A DNA stretch of 17,752 nt from CAZFMJ01 sp964520045 (GTDB lineage: Bacteria > Elusimicrobiota > Elusimicrobia > Elusimicrobiales > CAZFMJ01), in contig CAZFMJ010000062.1 in assembly GCA_964520045.1 (NCBI GenBank), forward strand, positions 1-17,752, written 5' to 3'. The notes beneath the pieces were generated by a model. It was given only the letters and a program-made list of their open reading frames with translations. It did not search any database and was not told the origin of the DNA. Numbering within the stretch: position 1 is the first letter of the stretch; each line of letters begins with the position of its first letter. Position numbers and translations under genes: made by a program. Below, piece after piece: positions 7,436 through 15,000 of this stretch.

Positions 7436-8068
7436 TTATAAGGGATTCGGCGCTTGTTTGTTGAAAAAAAGCTTATCCTTAAGCCGTCTCAATTGGTTTT
7501 CTTTCTTTGCAATCAGGGCTTTTTGGATTTTATTCAAAGCCTCTATGGCTTTAAGCTTTACCTCGGATTCATAATCCTGCATGGCTTTATTGATAACGGG
7601 CAAAACCTCCGGCGTTTCAAAGTTGCCCAGCGCGTCCAGCGCCGCAATCTTGACGTCTTTTTCATAATCATTGAGGGCCGTTTCCAGAAGCATAAGGCTT
7701 TGCCGGTCTTTTACCTGCCCGAGCATCCCGACAATTTTTTTCTTTAAATTTACGTCTATTTCGCGCACAAAAGCCTCTTTGATTATCTGGATGGCGAATT
7801 CATCGTCTATCCTGTATAAAAGCTCTATCGCCGCCCATCTCACTTTTTCGTCCACATCGAGGGTCATGGCCCTCAAAGTGGCTTTAGTTTCGGAAGTCAA
7901 CTTAAGCGTATACGCGATCTTTATTTTTTCGGGGAGATTATCGTAGACCAGCTCGTTGCTTAGAAGATCCTCTTGTATCTGTTCCTGAATTTTCTCTTTT
8001 TTTGCCTGATGAATAAAAAGATAGTATATCCCGGACGCGAATATAAGAATTAGAAAGATCCATCTCAT
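7436..8068 (-). CDS. Membrane-anchored HEAT-repeat protein
   Basis: A 210-residue protein with one N-terminal hydrophobic anchor (about 3-19), then a charged helix, then about four HEAT-like helical repeats (58-183). The repeat spacing is visible in DVDEKVRWAAIELLYRI, DYEKDVKIAALDALGNF and DYESEVKLKAIEALNKI. The last 25 residues are basic (KKENQLRRLKDKLFF). Such repeats mediate protein binding; no catalytic motif is seen. It is the first gene of the leftward series and has a good ribosome binding site (GGGAG, 7 bp before the ATG). It may share a transcript with moxR 128 bp downstream, which would make it an accessory of the Bat system, but it could also be an independent gene. I do not recognise a named orthologue. 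Confidence 0.85.
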   Translation of the reverse strand: MRWIFLILIFASGIYYLFIHQAKKEKIQEQIQEDLLSNELVYDNLPEKIKIAYTLKLTSETKATLRAMTLDVDEKVRWAAIELLYRIDDEFAIQIIKEAFVREIDVNLKKKIVGMLGQVKDRQSLMLLETALNDYEKDVKIAALDALGNFETPEVLPVINKAMQDYESEVKLKAIEALNKIQKALIAKKENQLRRLKDKLFFNKQAPNPL

Positions 8069-8104
8069 TTATTTTCTCCCGGCGCGGACAATCTTGTTTA
8101 TGCT

Positions 8105-8133
8105 TTTAAAAAATTGATGGCCGCCAACATCAA
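8105..8133 (-). promoter_or_regulatory. Candidate promoter of the HEAT-repeat gene with overlapping dyad
   Basis: On the minus strand TTGATG (8133-8128), a 17-bp spacer and TTTAAA (8110-8105) precede the HEAT-protein ATG with a leader of about 30 nt. An inverted repeat ATTGATG-N8-CATCAAT (8113-8134) covers the -35 and spacer and could be a repressor operator. The -10 matches the consensus at four of six positions, so this is only a candidate. Confidence 0.35.
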
Positions 8134-8205
8134 TAATTAAATCAAATTTTTGCTTTTACTTCAATTTTTTTGTACCGCTCAGCTTTCTCGCGGCTGATAT
8201 TAATT

Positions 8206-8327
8206 TTAACCGCAAAGAGCGCAAAGCAAACGCAAAGGGCACAGAGTGAATAGGATAGAGATGACGGGCGGGAAACGAATCAAACGTGTTGTTAATGTCT
8301 TGTAATCTTTGCGTCCTTTGCGGTTAA
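8206..8327. repeat. MITE-like palindromic repeat (ttaaccgcaaag ends)
   Basis: The ends are ttaaccgcaaagagcgcaaag (8206-8226, split here as ttaaccgcaaag plus agcgcaaag) and its imperfect reverse complement at 8307-8327, matching at 19 of 21 positions. The left end adds a third cgcaaag at 8231-8237, giving three copies of the word. The interior of about 80 bp has no open reading frame. Similar 'accgcaaagg-acgcaaag' dispersed elements are common in unrelated bacterial genomes (from memory). No target-site duplication is obvious. Confidence 0.65.
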
Positions 8328-8406
8328 ACTTTTTGCATTTGATTTGTTTCACTTTGGCTGAAAAAGTAATAAGATATTCAGAGGCGCATTCCTTTGCCGG
8401 AGTATT

Positions 8407-8415
8407 TGTTATAAT
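8407..8415 (+). promoter_or_regulatory. Extended -10-like element before the RDD gene
   Basis: TGTTATAAT is a perfect extended -10 (TGN plus TATAAT). However, a start site 7 bp downstream would leave a leader of only about 10 nt and cut into the GAGGA ribosome binding site (8420-8424), and no -35 is visible. It may be a chance match or produce a near-leaderless mRNA. Confidence 0.3.
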
Positions 8416-8431
8416 GTCTGAGGAATAATTT

Positions 8432-9250
8432 ATGGAGACAGGGAAAATTAGGCCTTTTGACGATATAGAGGAACAGCAGGTTCAACCGGCTGAGTTCGGA
8501 GAAAGATTTTTGGCTTATGTCATAGACGGTCTGCCGTTCGTCATAGGATGTTATATTTCGCTTCATTTTATGGTGAAGCATATGGGATTGGAATACAGTT
8601 ATTCTACCGAGCTGAAATGGAAGCTGGTGTGGATTTGTCTGTACATAGTATACGAAACCATTTTCACTTCAGGGGGAAGGGCTACGGCGGGCAAGATCAT
8701 ATTGGGGCTCCGCGTGAAAAGTTTGGACGGCTCAAATTTGTGTTTTAAGGCGTCTTTTTTAAGGGCTGTGGGATATTTCATGAGCGCGATACCGTTTAAT
8801 ATGGGATATTTGCTGGCTTTTTTCACTTCCGGCAAGCGCGCTCTTCATGATTACGTTGCGGGAAGCATGGTAATCAGGCTGAAGCCTAAGAGTGATTTTG
8901 CAAGAGGCGTGGTTTTCGCTTTTTCCTGGGGTGTATTCGCTCTGCTTGGAATTTCGTGGTACTATGAAAATGTAGTGAGACTGCCGCCTTCCGAAGCGAA
9001 GAAAGTCCGCTTGGCGCGCACCGGCCTTGAGAAAATAGCGGCGCTTGAGGAAAATTACCGGCAAAAACACGGCAGTTATACGGATAACCTTGGGGACCTC
9101 GCGGTTTTAAGCGGGGATGTCACGGCGCTCGAACGGGATCTGCTTAAAGTGCTTGCCTCCGAGGTGGCAATCGCCGCCGATTCCAACCATTATCTGATTG
9201 AAGGACACGCAAAAAATAATCGCAAAACCAAAGTGCAGTTGTTTAAGTAG
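8432..9250 (+). CDS. RDD-family membrane protein with pilin-like C-terminal domain
   Basis: A 272-residue protein. The RDD signature is present: FGERFLAYVIDGLPF (22-36; R25, D32), TAGKIILGLRV (85-95) and GKRALHDYVAGSMVI (134-148). Predicted spans lie at about 28-48, 64-80, 110-130 and 158-178. After the fourth span, residues 188-272 form a separate soluble domain starting LARTGLEKIAALEENYRQKHGSYTDNLGDLA, which resembles the post-transmembrane helix and 'G-S-Y-T' loop of type IV pilin-like proteins. RDD proteins are thought to be small transporters or membrane stabilisers; function here is unknown. The ATG at 8432 has GAGGA 7 bp upstream. It is the only rightward gene of the window and ends 15 bp from the end of the convergent QueG-like gene, with no room for a terminator between them. 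Confidence 0.9.
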   Translation: METGKIRPFDDIEEQQVQPAEFGERFLAYVIDGLPFVIGCYISLHFMVKHMGLEYSYSTELKWKLVWICLYIVYETIFTSGGRATAGKIILGLRVKSLDGSNLCFKASFLRAVGYFMSAIPFNMGYLLAFFTSGKRALHDYVAGSMVIRLKPKSDFARGVVFAFSWGVFALLGISWYYENVVRLPPSEAKKVRLARTGLEKIAALEENYRQKHGSYTDNLGDLAVLSGDVTALERDLLKVLASEVAIAADSNHYLIEGHAKNNRKTKVQLFK

Positions 9251-9265
9251 CAGTTGCCGCAATGC

Positions 9266-10300
9266 TTACCGCTTTACCGCTTTTTCCGCGGACTGGATTT
9301 CTTTCCTGACTTCAGGCGAACGTTCATTCCGCAGGCTTTCGTTCAGCGCTTTTGCGGCAGTTTCCCCGCCTATTTTGCCTAATGCCCATGCGGCATGGGC
9401 GCGTATCATAATAATCGCCGAATTTTTTAAATTGTCGGCAAGCGGCTGCAGCGCCGATATCTCTCCGATATTTCCCAAGGCAGTTACGGCATTGCGTTTG
9501 ATACAGTTAAAATCTATCCATTTTGCGCCCAGTTGATTTCCTTTGAATTTTTCCCTAAATTGCGCTTCCGTCATCTTAAGTATTTCAAACAGCGGCAGGC
9601 TTGGGCCGATAAATCCTGTGTCAAATCTGCGTTCTTTCACGGCGGCATTTTTATTTTGAGGGCATGTATCCTGGCACGTTGTGCATCCGTAAAGTCTGCC
9701 GCCCCAAATTTCCCTGATTTCGACCGGCAGAATGCCGCGCAGATTCATAAGATACTGCAGGCATTTTTCCTTTTCAACTACGTAAGGTTTTGTTATGGCT
9801 TTGGCGGGGCAGGTGTCTATGCATACGGAGCATGTCCCGCAGTTTTCCGAAGACGGGATATCCGGCTCAATTTCAAGGCTTGTTATAATTTCTCCTAAAA
9901 CGATCCATGAGCCGTAATCTTTGGTTCTTATAATTCCGTTTTTTCCGTAATATCCCAAACCGCACTTTGCGGCAATTTGTTTTTCGTTAACAATAGAATA
10001 TGGGGCGCAGGAATAATACTTAAAAATATGGTTTGATCCGAACCGGCTTTTTAAAATGTTTACTGCCTTTTTTAGTTTAAGCCGGACGTCTTTATAGTAG
10101 TTGCGCCATGTATAGCGGGCAATCGCGCCGTGGGGATTGTCCGGCAAAACAGCGCCGGGGGTTTCATCGGTCAAATAACACTCTGCCGCGGATATTATTG
10201 ATTTTTGTTTGTTCTCGCGGCGCGAGTCTGTCCGGGTTATTCCGACGGCATCAAGGTCCGCTGATAATACTATTTCCCGGATTATTGAATTGGGTATCAT
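9266..10300 (-). CDS. queG: QueG-like cobalamin/[4Fe-4S] protein with C-terminal HEAT repeats (possible epoxyqueuosine reductase)
   Basis: A 344-residue protein with the QueG architecture: an N-terminal DUF1730-type cobalamin-binding region (about 1-148, RYTWRNYYKDVRLKLKKA, GLGYYGKNGIIRTKDYGSW, LGEI), a ferredoxin-like part with two [4Fe-4S] Cys sets (C154, C157, C160, C164; then C180, C206, C209, C213 in YGCTTCQDTCPQN) and two C-terminal HEAT repeats (about 266-344). QueG performs the last step of queuosine synthesis, reducing epoxyqueuosine in tRNA. Several expected QueG residues differ: there is no Asp between residues 72 and 127, where the catalytic Asp of a V-D-T-G-like motif should lie (here YYSCAPYSIV). 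The canonical S-Y-x-T-I-E-x-R-G is QYLMNLRG, and CPWN is CPQN. It is therefore either a divergent QueG or a paralogue with another substrate. There is no Shine-Dalgarno before the ATG; dksA-like lies 120 bp upstream. Confidence 0.8.
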   Translation of the reverse strand: MIPNSIIREIVLSADLDAVGITRTDSRRENKQKSIISAAECYLTDETPGAVLPDNPHGAIARYTWRNYYKDVRLKLKKAVNILKSRFGSNHIFKYYSCAPYSIVNEKQIAAKCGLGYYGKNGIIRTKDYGSWIVLGEIITSLEIEPDIPSSENCGTCSVCIDTCPAKAITKPYVVEKEKCLQYLMNLRGILPVEIREIWGGRLYGCTTCQDTCPQNKNAAVKERRFDTGFIGPSLPLFEILKMTEAQFREKFKGNQLGAKWIDFNCIKRNAVTALGNIGEISALQPLADNLKNSAIIMIRAHAAWALGKIGGETAAKALNESLRNERSPEVRKEIQSAEKAVKR

Positions 10301-10420
10301 TATGAATAAAAATTTTTAAAACAGCCTGAAAGAAATCAGTCCGGATTGCGCGGAATACAAAAAAGCGGGATTATGGAACAGGTTACATCGGGGATAAACC
10401 GGCAGATTTAAACGCGGGAT

Positions 10421-10879
10421 TTACGCCGCGTTTTCGCTGGTGCTTTGGCATTGTATGCAGTATCTTGCCGCCGGTATGGCATTGAGTCTTTTTTTCGCAA
10501 TCGGATGGCGGCAGGATTCGCATAGACCATAAGTTCTTTTCTCTATTCTGCGCAAAGCTGATTCTATCAGGTCAAGCATCGTTCTTTCATTATCTGAAAG
10601 TTCAAAAAGCATTTCTTTTTCAAGGCTTTGGGATGCCTGATCGGCGCCGTCGCCGACTTCGGGTTCCATGAGATCGTAATTCTTTTTATTGTTCACTATC
10701 GTAAGGATTTCAGAGCGCATGGCAAGGAGCTTTTTTTGTATTGACTGTAAATCCCGGCTGTTTATCGGTATCGCCGGTTTTTTTGCGGCCGGATGCCGGC
10801 TGACCTCGTTTTTTTTCTTCGCCGGCTTGGCCGTCTTTTTGCCCGTCCTAACGCTTGCCTTTTTTTTCGTCTTTTTCAT
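10421..10879 (-). CDS. DksA/TraR-family zinc-finger regulator with basic N-terminal tail
   Basis: A 152-residue protein. Residues 1-36 are a Lys/Ala/Pro-rich tail (13 Lys, 2 Arg) resembling a histone H1-type tail. Residues 41-116 form the coiled-coil arm with the DxxDxA tip motif (D77, D80, A82 in GDGADQASQ), and the C-terminal C4 zinc finger is C120-x2-C123-x17-C141-x2-C144 (CESCRHPIAKKRLNAIPAARYCIQC). DksA-type proteins enter the RNA polymerase secondary channel and modulate initiation, often with ppGpp; both the tip acidic residues and zinc ligands are intact, so activity is plausible. A strong promoter (10915-10943) and a GGGAG ribosome binding site 6 bp before the ATG support the start and suggest independent transcription. 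The QueG-like gene follows after 120 bp on the same strand. Confidence 0.93.
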   Translation of the reverse strand: MKKTKKKASVRTGKKTAKPAKKKNEVSRHPAAKKPAIPINSRDLQSIQKKLLAMRSEILTIVNNKKNYDLMEPEVGDGADQASQSLEKEMLFELSDNERTMLDLIESALRRIEKRTYGLCESCRHPIAKKRLNAIPAARYCIQCQSTSENAA

Positions 10880-10914
10880 GAATATCTCCCTGAATCCGTG
10901 TTTATGAATGGATA

Positions 10915-10943
10915 AACCTATTAAATTTTTGGGAACTTGTCAA
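10915..10943 (-). promoter_or_regulatory. Sigma70-type promoter of the DksA-like gene
   Basis: On the minus strand a perfect TTGACA (10943-10938), a 17-bp spacer and TAGGTT (10920-10915; the key first, second and sixth bases match) lie about 30 bp ahead of the ribosome binding site and start codon. It sits in the 78-bp gap after the PorV-like gene, which indicates that dksA-like is not solely dependent on the upstream unit. Confidence 0.6.
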
Positions 10944-10957
10944 TTCTAATTCAAAAA

Positions 10958-12010
10958 TCAGTGCGGAATTTTAGTGAAAATCGTACGGTCTTTTTTATCA
11001 AAAACCGAAACGCGCGACGGAAAGTCAATGGTCAGGGAAATTCTATGGGTATTTCCCAATTCTCCCATGGGGACGAACGCATAATCAACTGAAAATAAAA
11101 CCAGACTTACGCCGACGCCCACTGATATGCCGCCCAATCCGTCAGCCAGCATTCTGGAGTTTAAGCCGCAGCGCAGATTGAATTGCGCTGCGTCCGAGGC
11201 AAGATTCAGTTCTCCCCCCACTGCGGCGTGAGGCGTATTGCCCTTTGGGATAATTGCGTCCGCGGATACAAGGATATTCTTAACGGCGGAGATTGAACCG
11301 CCTAAGCGAAAATTAAGAGGAAGCGGATCCTCATGATCGTAGAATTTGAGGCCCTTGCCTAAATTCTGCATTACTATGGCTAAGCGGTACGGAATTGCGG
11401 CAAAATTATAACTCATTATTCCCAGATCAAATCCTGTGCCTTCGGCGGAATTGAGAATTTTTGATTTGATGTATTTAGCCGAGAGTCCTATGGAAACATC
11501 CTTGTCGCTGTCGGAGAAATCCATAATTGCTTTGCCGTAGGAAAGAGTGTAAACGGAATCCCGCGGGGAAAATATCCCGCGTTCTACGCCTGAAATGTCC
11601 GTTTCGGTGATGTCTCCTATGTTCGTCATCAGGACGGAGCCGGCAAGAACCGATGCTTCGTTTATTCTTTGGGCATATGCCGCGTAATTGTAGCTGATGT
11701 CCGCCGCATACGCGGCGCGCATGAATGTGGCGGAAAGTCCGGCTATCTGAACCAGCCCTGCGGGGTTCCAGTAAGCGCCTGATGCCTCTTCCGCTATTGA
11801 GGAATATGCCCCGCCCATTGCAAGCGCCCGCGCGCCTACCCCGAGATTTAAAAAATCAGCGCCTGTTGTCCCTGCCGCATTTTTTGTAAATGATTCGGCC
11901 TCGGATGGGGACGGAACAATAATAGACAATGCCAGAAATACCGCGGCGTATATGCCGGCCCGCGTGATCTTATAAACAGAAAGCGTATGCCGATGTTTTC
12001 TTGCGCGCAT
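10958..12010 (-). CDS. PorV/UPF0164-family outer-membrane beta-barrel protein
   Basis: The ATG at 12010 is preferred (GGTGA 5 bp upstream); a GTG at 12019 would overlap the upstream stop codon as GTGA and add three residues. From the ATG: a basic start, hydrophobic signal peptide (about 15-38, PSEA before ESFTKN), then the family hallmark GADFLNLGVGARALAMGGAY (50-69) and AYWNPAGL (79-86). The rest consists of alternating beta strands ending in a strand (HRISLTIDF) near the C-terminus, as in an FadL-like barrel. PorV in the type IX secretion system receives CTD-bearing cargo at the outer membrane; other UPF0164 members are of unknown function. It directly follows the giant Kelch protein (5 bp gap), which carries a sorting-like C-terminal domain, so the two are probably co-translated partners (inference). 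Confidence 0.88.
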   Translation of the reverse strand: MRARKHRHTLSVYKITRAGIYAAVFLALSIIVPSPSEAESFTKNAAGTTGADFLNLGVGARALAMGGAYSSIAEEASGAYWNPAGLVQIAGLSATFMRAAYAADISYNYAAYAQRINEASVLAGSVLMTNIGDITETDISGVERGIFSPRDSVYTLSYGKAIMDFSDSDKDVSIGLSAKYIKSKILNSAEGTGFDLGIMSYNFAAIPYRLAIVMQNLGKGLKFYDHEDPLPLNFRLGGSISAVKNILVSADAIIPKGNTPHAAVGGELNLASDAAQFNLRCGLNSRMLADGLGGISVGVGVSLVLFSVDYAFVPMGELGNTHRISLTIDFPSRVSVFDKKDRTIFTKIPH

Positions 12011-12015
12011 AAATA

Positions 12016-15000
12016 TCACCGTTCCACCGCTATCTTTAGGATTTTCTTACTGCTTCCTGATTCTACAACGCAGAGATATATTCCGCTTGCTATCATTCTG
12101 CCGTTCTTGTTGGTGCCGTTCCATGCCAGCACGCCGGAAGCATTTGATTCCCCTTCCCATATTTTTGTCCCGCTCAAAGTATATATGCGCGCCACCGTAT
12201 ATGCCGGCATGCGTCTTAGCGTGACGAATCCGTCTCCGCGCTTCGGACGGAAAGGATTGGGATATATCGATACGCCGTCAAGGCTGTTGGCGGGAAGAAG
12301 CCTCATGAGCTGAAACACCGAAAAATGGTTTAGCTTTGTTTGTATCGTTCTTAAAGTCTGGTTTATTGAAGTTTCAAGCGGGAGACATTCGTTTGAGTCG
12401 GGATTATATCTTGCCAGCACAAGTTCCGAGGCGATAGGAGTGATCACCGCGGCTTCTGTTAAAGAATACGCAAGAGTTACTGTCACCGGTATTTTTGGCT
12501 GAGCGTTTCCCGCCGAATATATCGCCACTTCAACGGGCAGGCCGTTGGGGCATGGGTTGAGGTTGGATGAGGAAATGGCTATCTGAATTTCAGCGTCGGG
12601 AAAACTTGCCGCCGGAATGTACATTTGGGCAAGTCTGCCGTCTTTAAGGATTCCGGCTATAGTTATATCCGCAATAGGGCTCGACATTCCGGAAAGCGAG
12701 CCCGGAGGCGCGCCGGCCGGGCCTGGCAAAGTAAGTATAGGGGTATCCGACATCGTTAGTGCTGTTTCAATTCCCTCGCCGTTTCTGGCGGATACCGCAA
12801 AATAATAAGTTGTGGCGCTTAAAAGCCCTGTGATATCGGCGTCGGTCTTGGTGTAATTTGAGGAAAAATAGATATAGGTTAAAAACTGCATGGAAAAAAT
12901 ATCCGTAGCGTTTACCACCTGATAAGCCGTGTCTTCCGGATTTCCATTGGCATCCCAGTCAAGTTCCACCCCCTGCATGGTTATGTCGTCGGCATGCACG
13001 TTCGCCGGCGGTCTTGCAAGGGTGTATTTGCATCCTAGACTTAAAAAGTCGGTTATAATTCCCGCGTTATTTGAGGCATATACCCTGGCGCAATATATTC
13101 TATTGGGATCAAGCCCTGTGATTTCATAAGAGGTATTCAGCGTCGCTTCCGTACTTAGAACGGTCGCAAAGTTATCTTCGGATATTACGATGACATATTG
13201 CGTATATGAAGGATTGCCGTTCGGCGTCCAGTTTGCGTTCATCGCGGAATCTGTGATTCCTGCCAGCGGATTCATTACCGGACCAGGCGGGGCGGCAAGA
13301 GTATATACCTCGGCGGACGCGGCGGTTATGCCGTAAATCAAGCCTGCCGTAGTGTCTTTTATCCCCTGAACTTTTATAACGGAAGGCGCATTTATACCAA
13401 GTCCTGTTTGAGTAAAATTATTGACGGACGACGAACTCAAAAATACTCCGTTGCCGTCATATATGTTATACCATGAAACCCCGGTGCACGGATCCCACGA
13501 CCATGTTATCTGGTTTGTGCCGGTGGCGCGTCCCGAAAGATTGGTTATCTGGCCTATGGTAAGAGTTGAGACGACATTACTGTAATTCGTCGTTATTCCC
13601 GCTCCGTTTACCGCCCTCACCCTGAAATAGTAGGTTATATTAGGCTCAAGATTGCTTATTGAGGCGCTCGTGCTTGTAAGGAGCGAATTGAACGGAACCG
13701 GTATGGACACATCGGCGGAAAAGTCGGATGTCAGCGACATGGAAACTTCATAAGCCGTATGGTTTGAGTTTCCGCTGCTGTTCCACATAAGAGACGCGGA
13801 AATAAAGCTTGCTGAAGTTATGGTAAGCGCCGCGGGGGCCGCCGCGTAGGTATAATAAGTGGCGGATCTTGCAAGTTCGCCCGTGCCTCCCAGATTAAAT
13901 CCGCCTATAGCTATCGAAATAGCCGTATTGGGTATCATATTCGTCTGGAGATAGGAAGTGACCGTGGAAGTGCCTATAAAAATATTGCCGCTGGAACTGA
14001 ATAACGCATATCCGTTATAGTTCTGAAGCGTGCCTTGCTCCCATGTCCATGCTATGGATCCGGTGCTTAGCACCGTGCCTGATATATTAGCGGGCTTGCC
14101 GGACGGTCTTGGGGTTGATATCTGCACGGTGTAACCTTCCGCAAACTGGGCGTTTGCCGCCGCTCTCAGATGATACCAGCCGTAGGGAAGAGTTCCGGCG
14201 GTTGACGGCATGGTTATGGTTATGGAAGATGCCATTTTTGTCCAATCCGTATTCATTCCGTTGCCGTATATCCTATCGGACATGTCAAGCATAAATCCGC
14301 TGGGGTTGTCTATCGATTGCATATAGATGCGCGGATGGTAGAATGAGGAATTCTGGGAACCGGCGCCTCCGCCGGAGGCTTCTGTTATGCCGTGGAAATT
14401 GGCGGCAGTGCTTAGCACGGTAACAGTATCTCCCCTGTTGAATATATTGGACGCTATTGAAAGTCCGGACGGCCGGCGGTTTTTTGGATTAAGGCCTGCG
14501 GCATCGGGGAATCCCGGAGAATAATAGATTCGTTCGGTGCTGGCAAGATAATTGCTCCCATTATATCCGCCTATCGCAAGCAGATATCCGTCCCGCAAAA
14601 GCACGGTTGTATGATAGCCCCGCGGATCATTAAGTCTTCCATATTGATTCGACCACCACATGTTCGCGACCATATCAAAGCCGTCGCAGTTGTCAATGGC
14701 AGTGCCTGCTATTACTCCTCCTACTGCCAGCACCCTTCCATCCGGAAGCAGGGTGGCTGTATGTTTTAGCCTGGCGTGGGGCATGTTATTCCCAGCGCCG
14801 ATGTCTAAAGGTAAATTTACGGTCTCTGTCCAGACATTTGTGCCGGGATCATATATTTCGGATTCAGCTATTTCGCCGAATCCGTTGTCTCCTCCCGCAA
14901 CAAGCACCCTTCCGTCCATAAGAAGCGTGGCTGAGTGGGAATGGCGCGCAATATTCATGTCCGCAGCGTTGGTCCATGTATTTGCCGCCGGGTCATATAT

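Larger units (their letters stand above)
8069..8431. other. 363-bp divergent intergenic region
   Basis: It separates the leftward HEAT/moxR/bat series from the rightward RDD gene. Reading from left: a candidate leftward promoter with an overlapping dyad (8105-8134), an AT-rich stretch (8135-8175), a palindromic MITE-like repeat (8206-8327) and a TATAAT just before the RDD gene. I see no gene, tRNA or terminator with a convincing GC stem in it. Confidence 0.7.

Noticed and set aside
9251..9265. Bidirectional terminator between the convergent RDD and QueG-like genes
   Set aside because: Only 15 bp separate the stop codons and no inverted repeat with flanking A/T tracts is seen there.
10301..10420. 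Terminator or promoter in the dksA-queG gap
   Set aside because: Only weak GC stems (about four pairs) not placed before the T-run, and no convincing -35/-10 pair; left unannotated.
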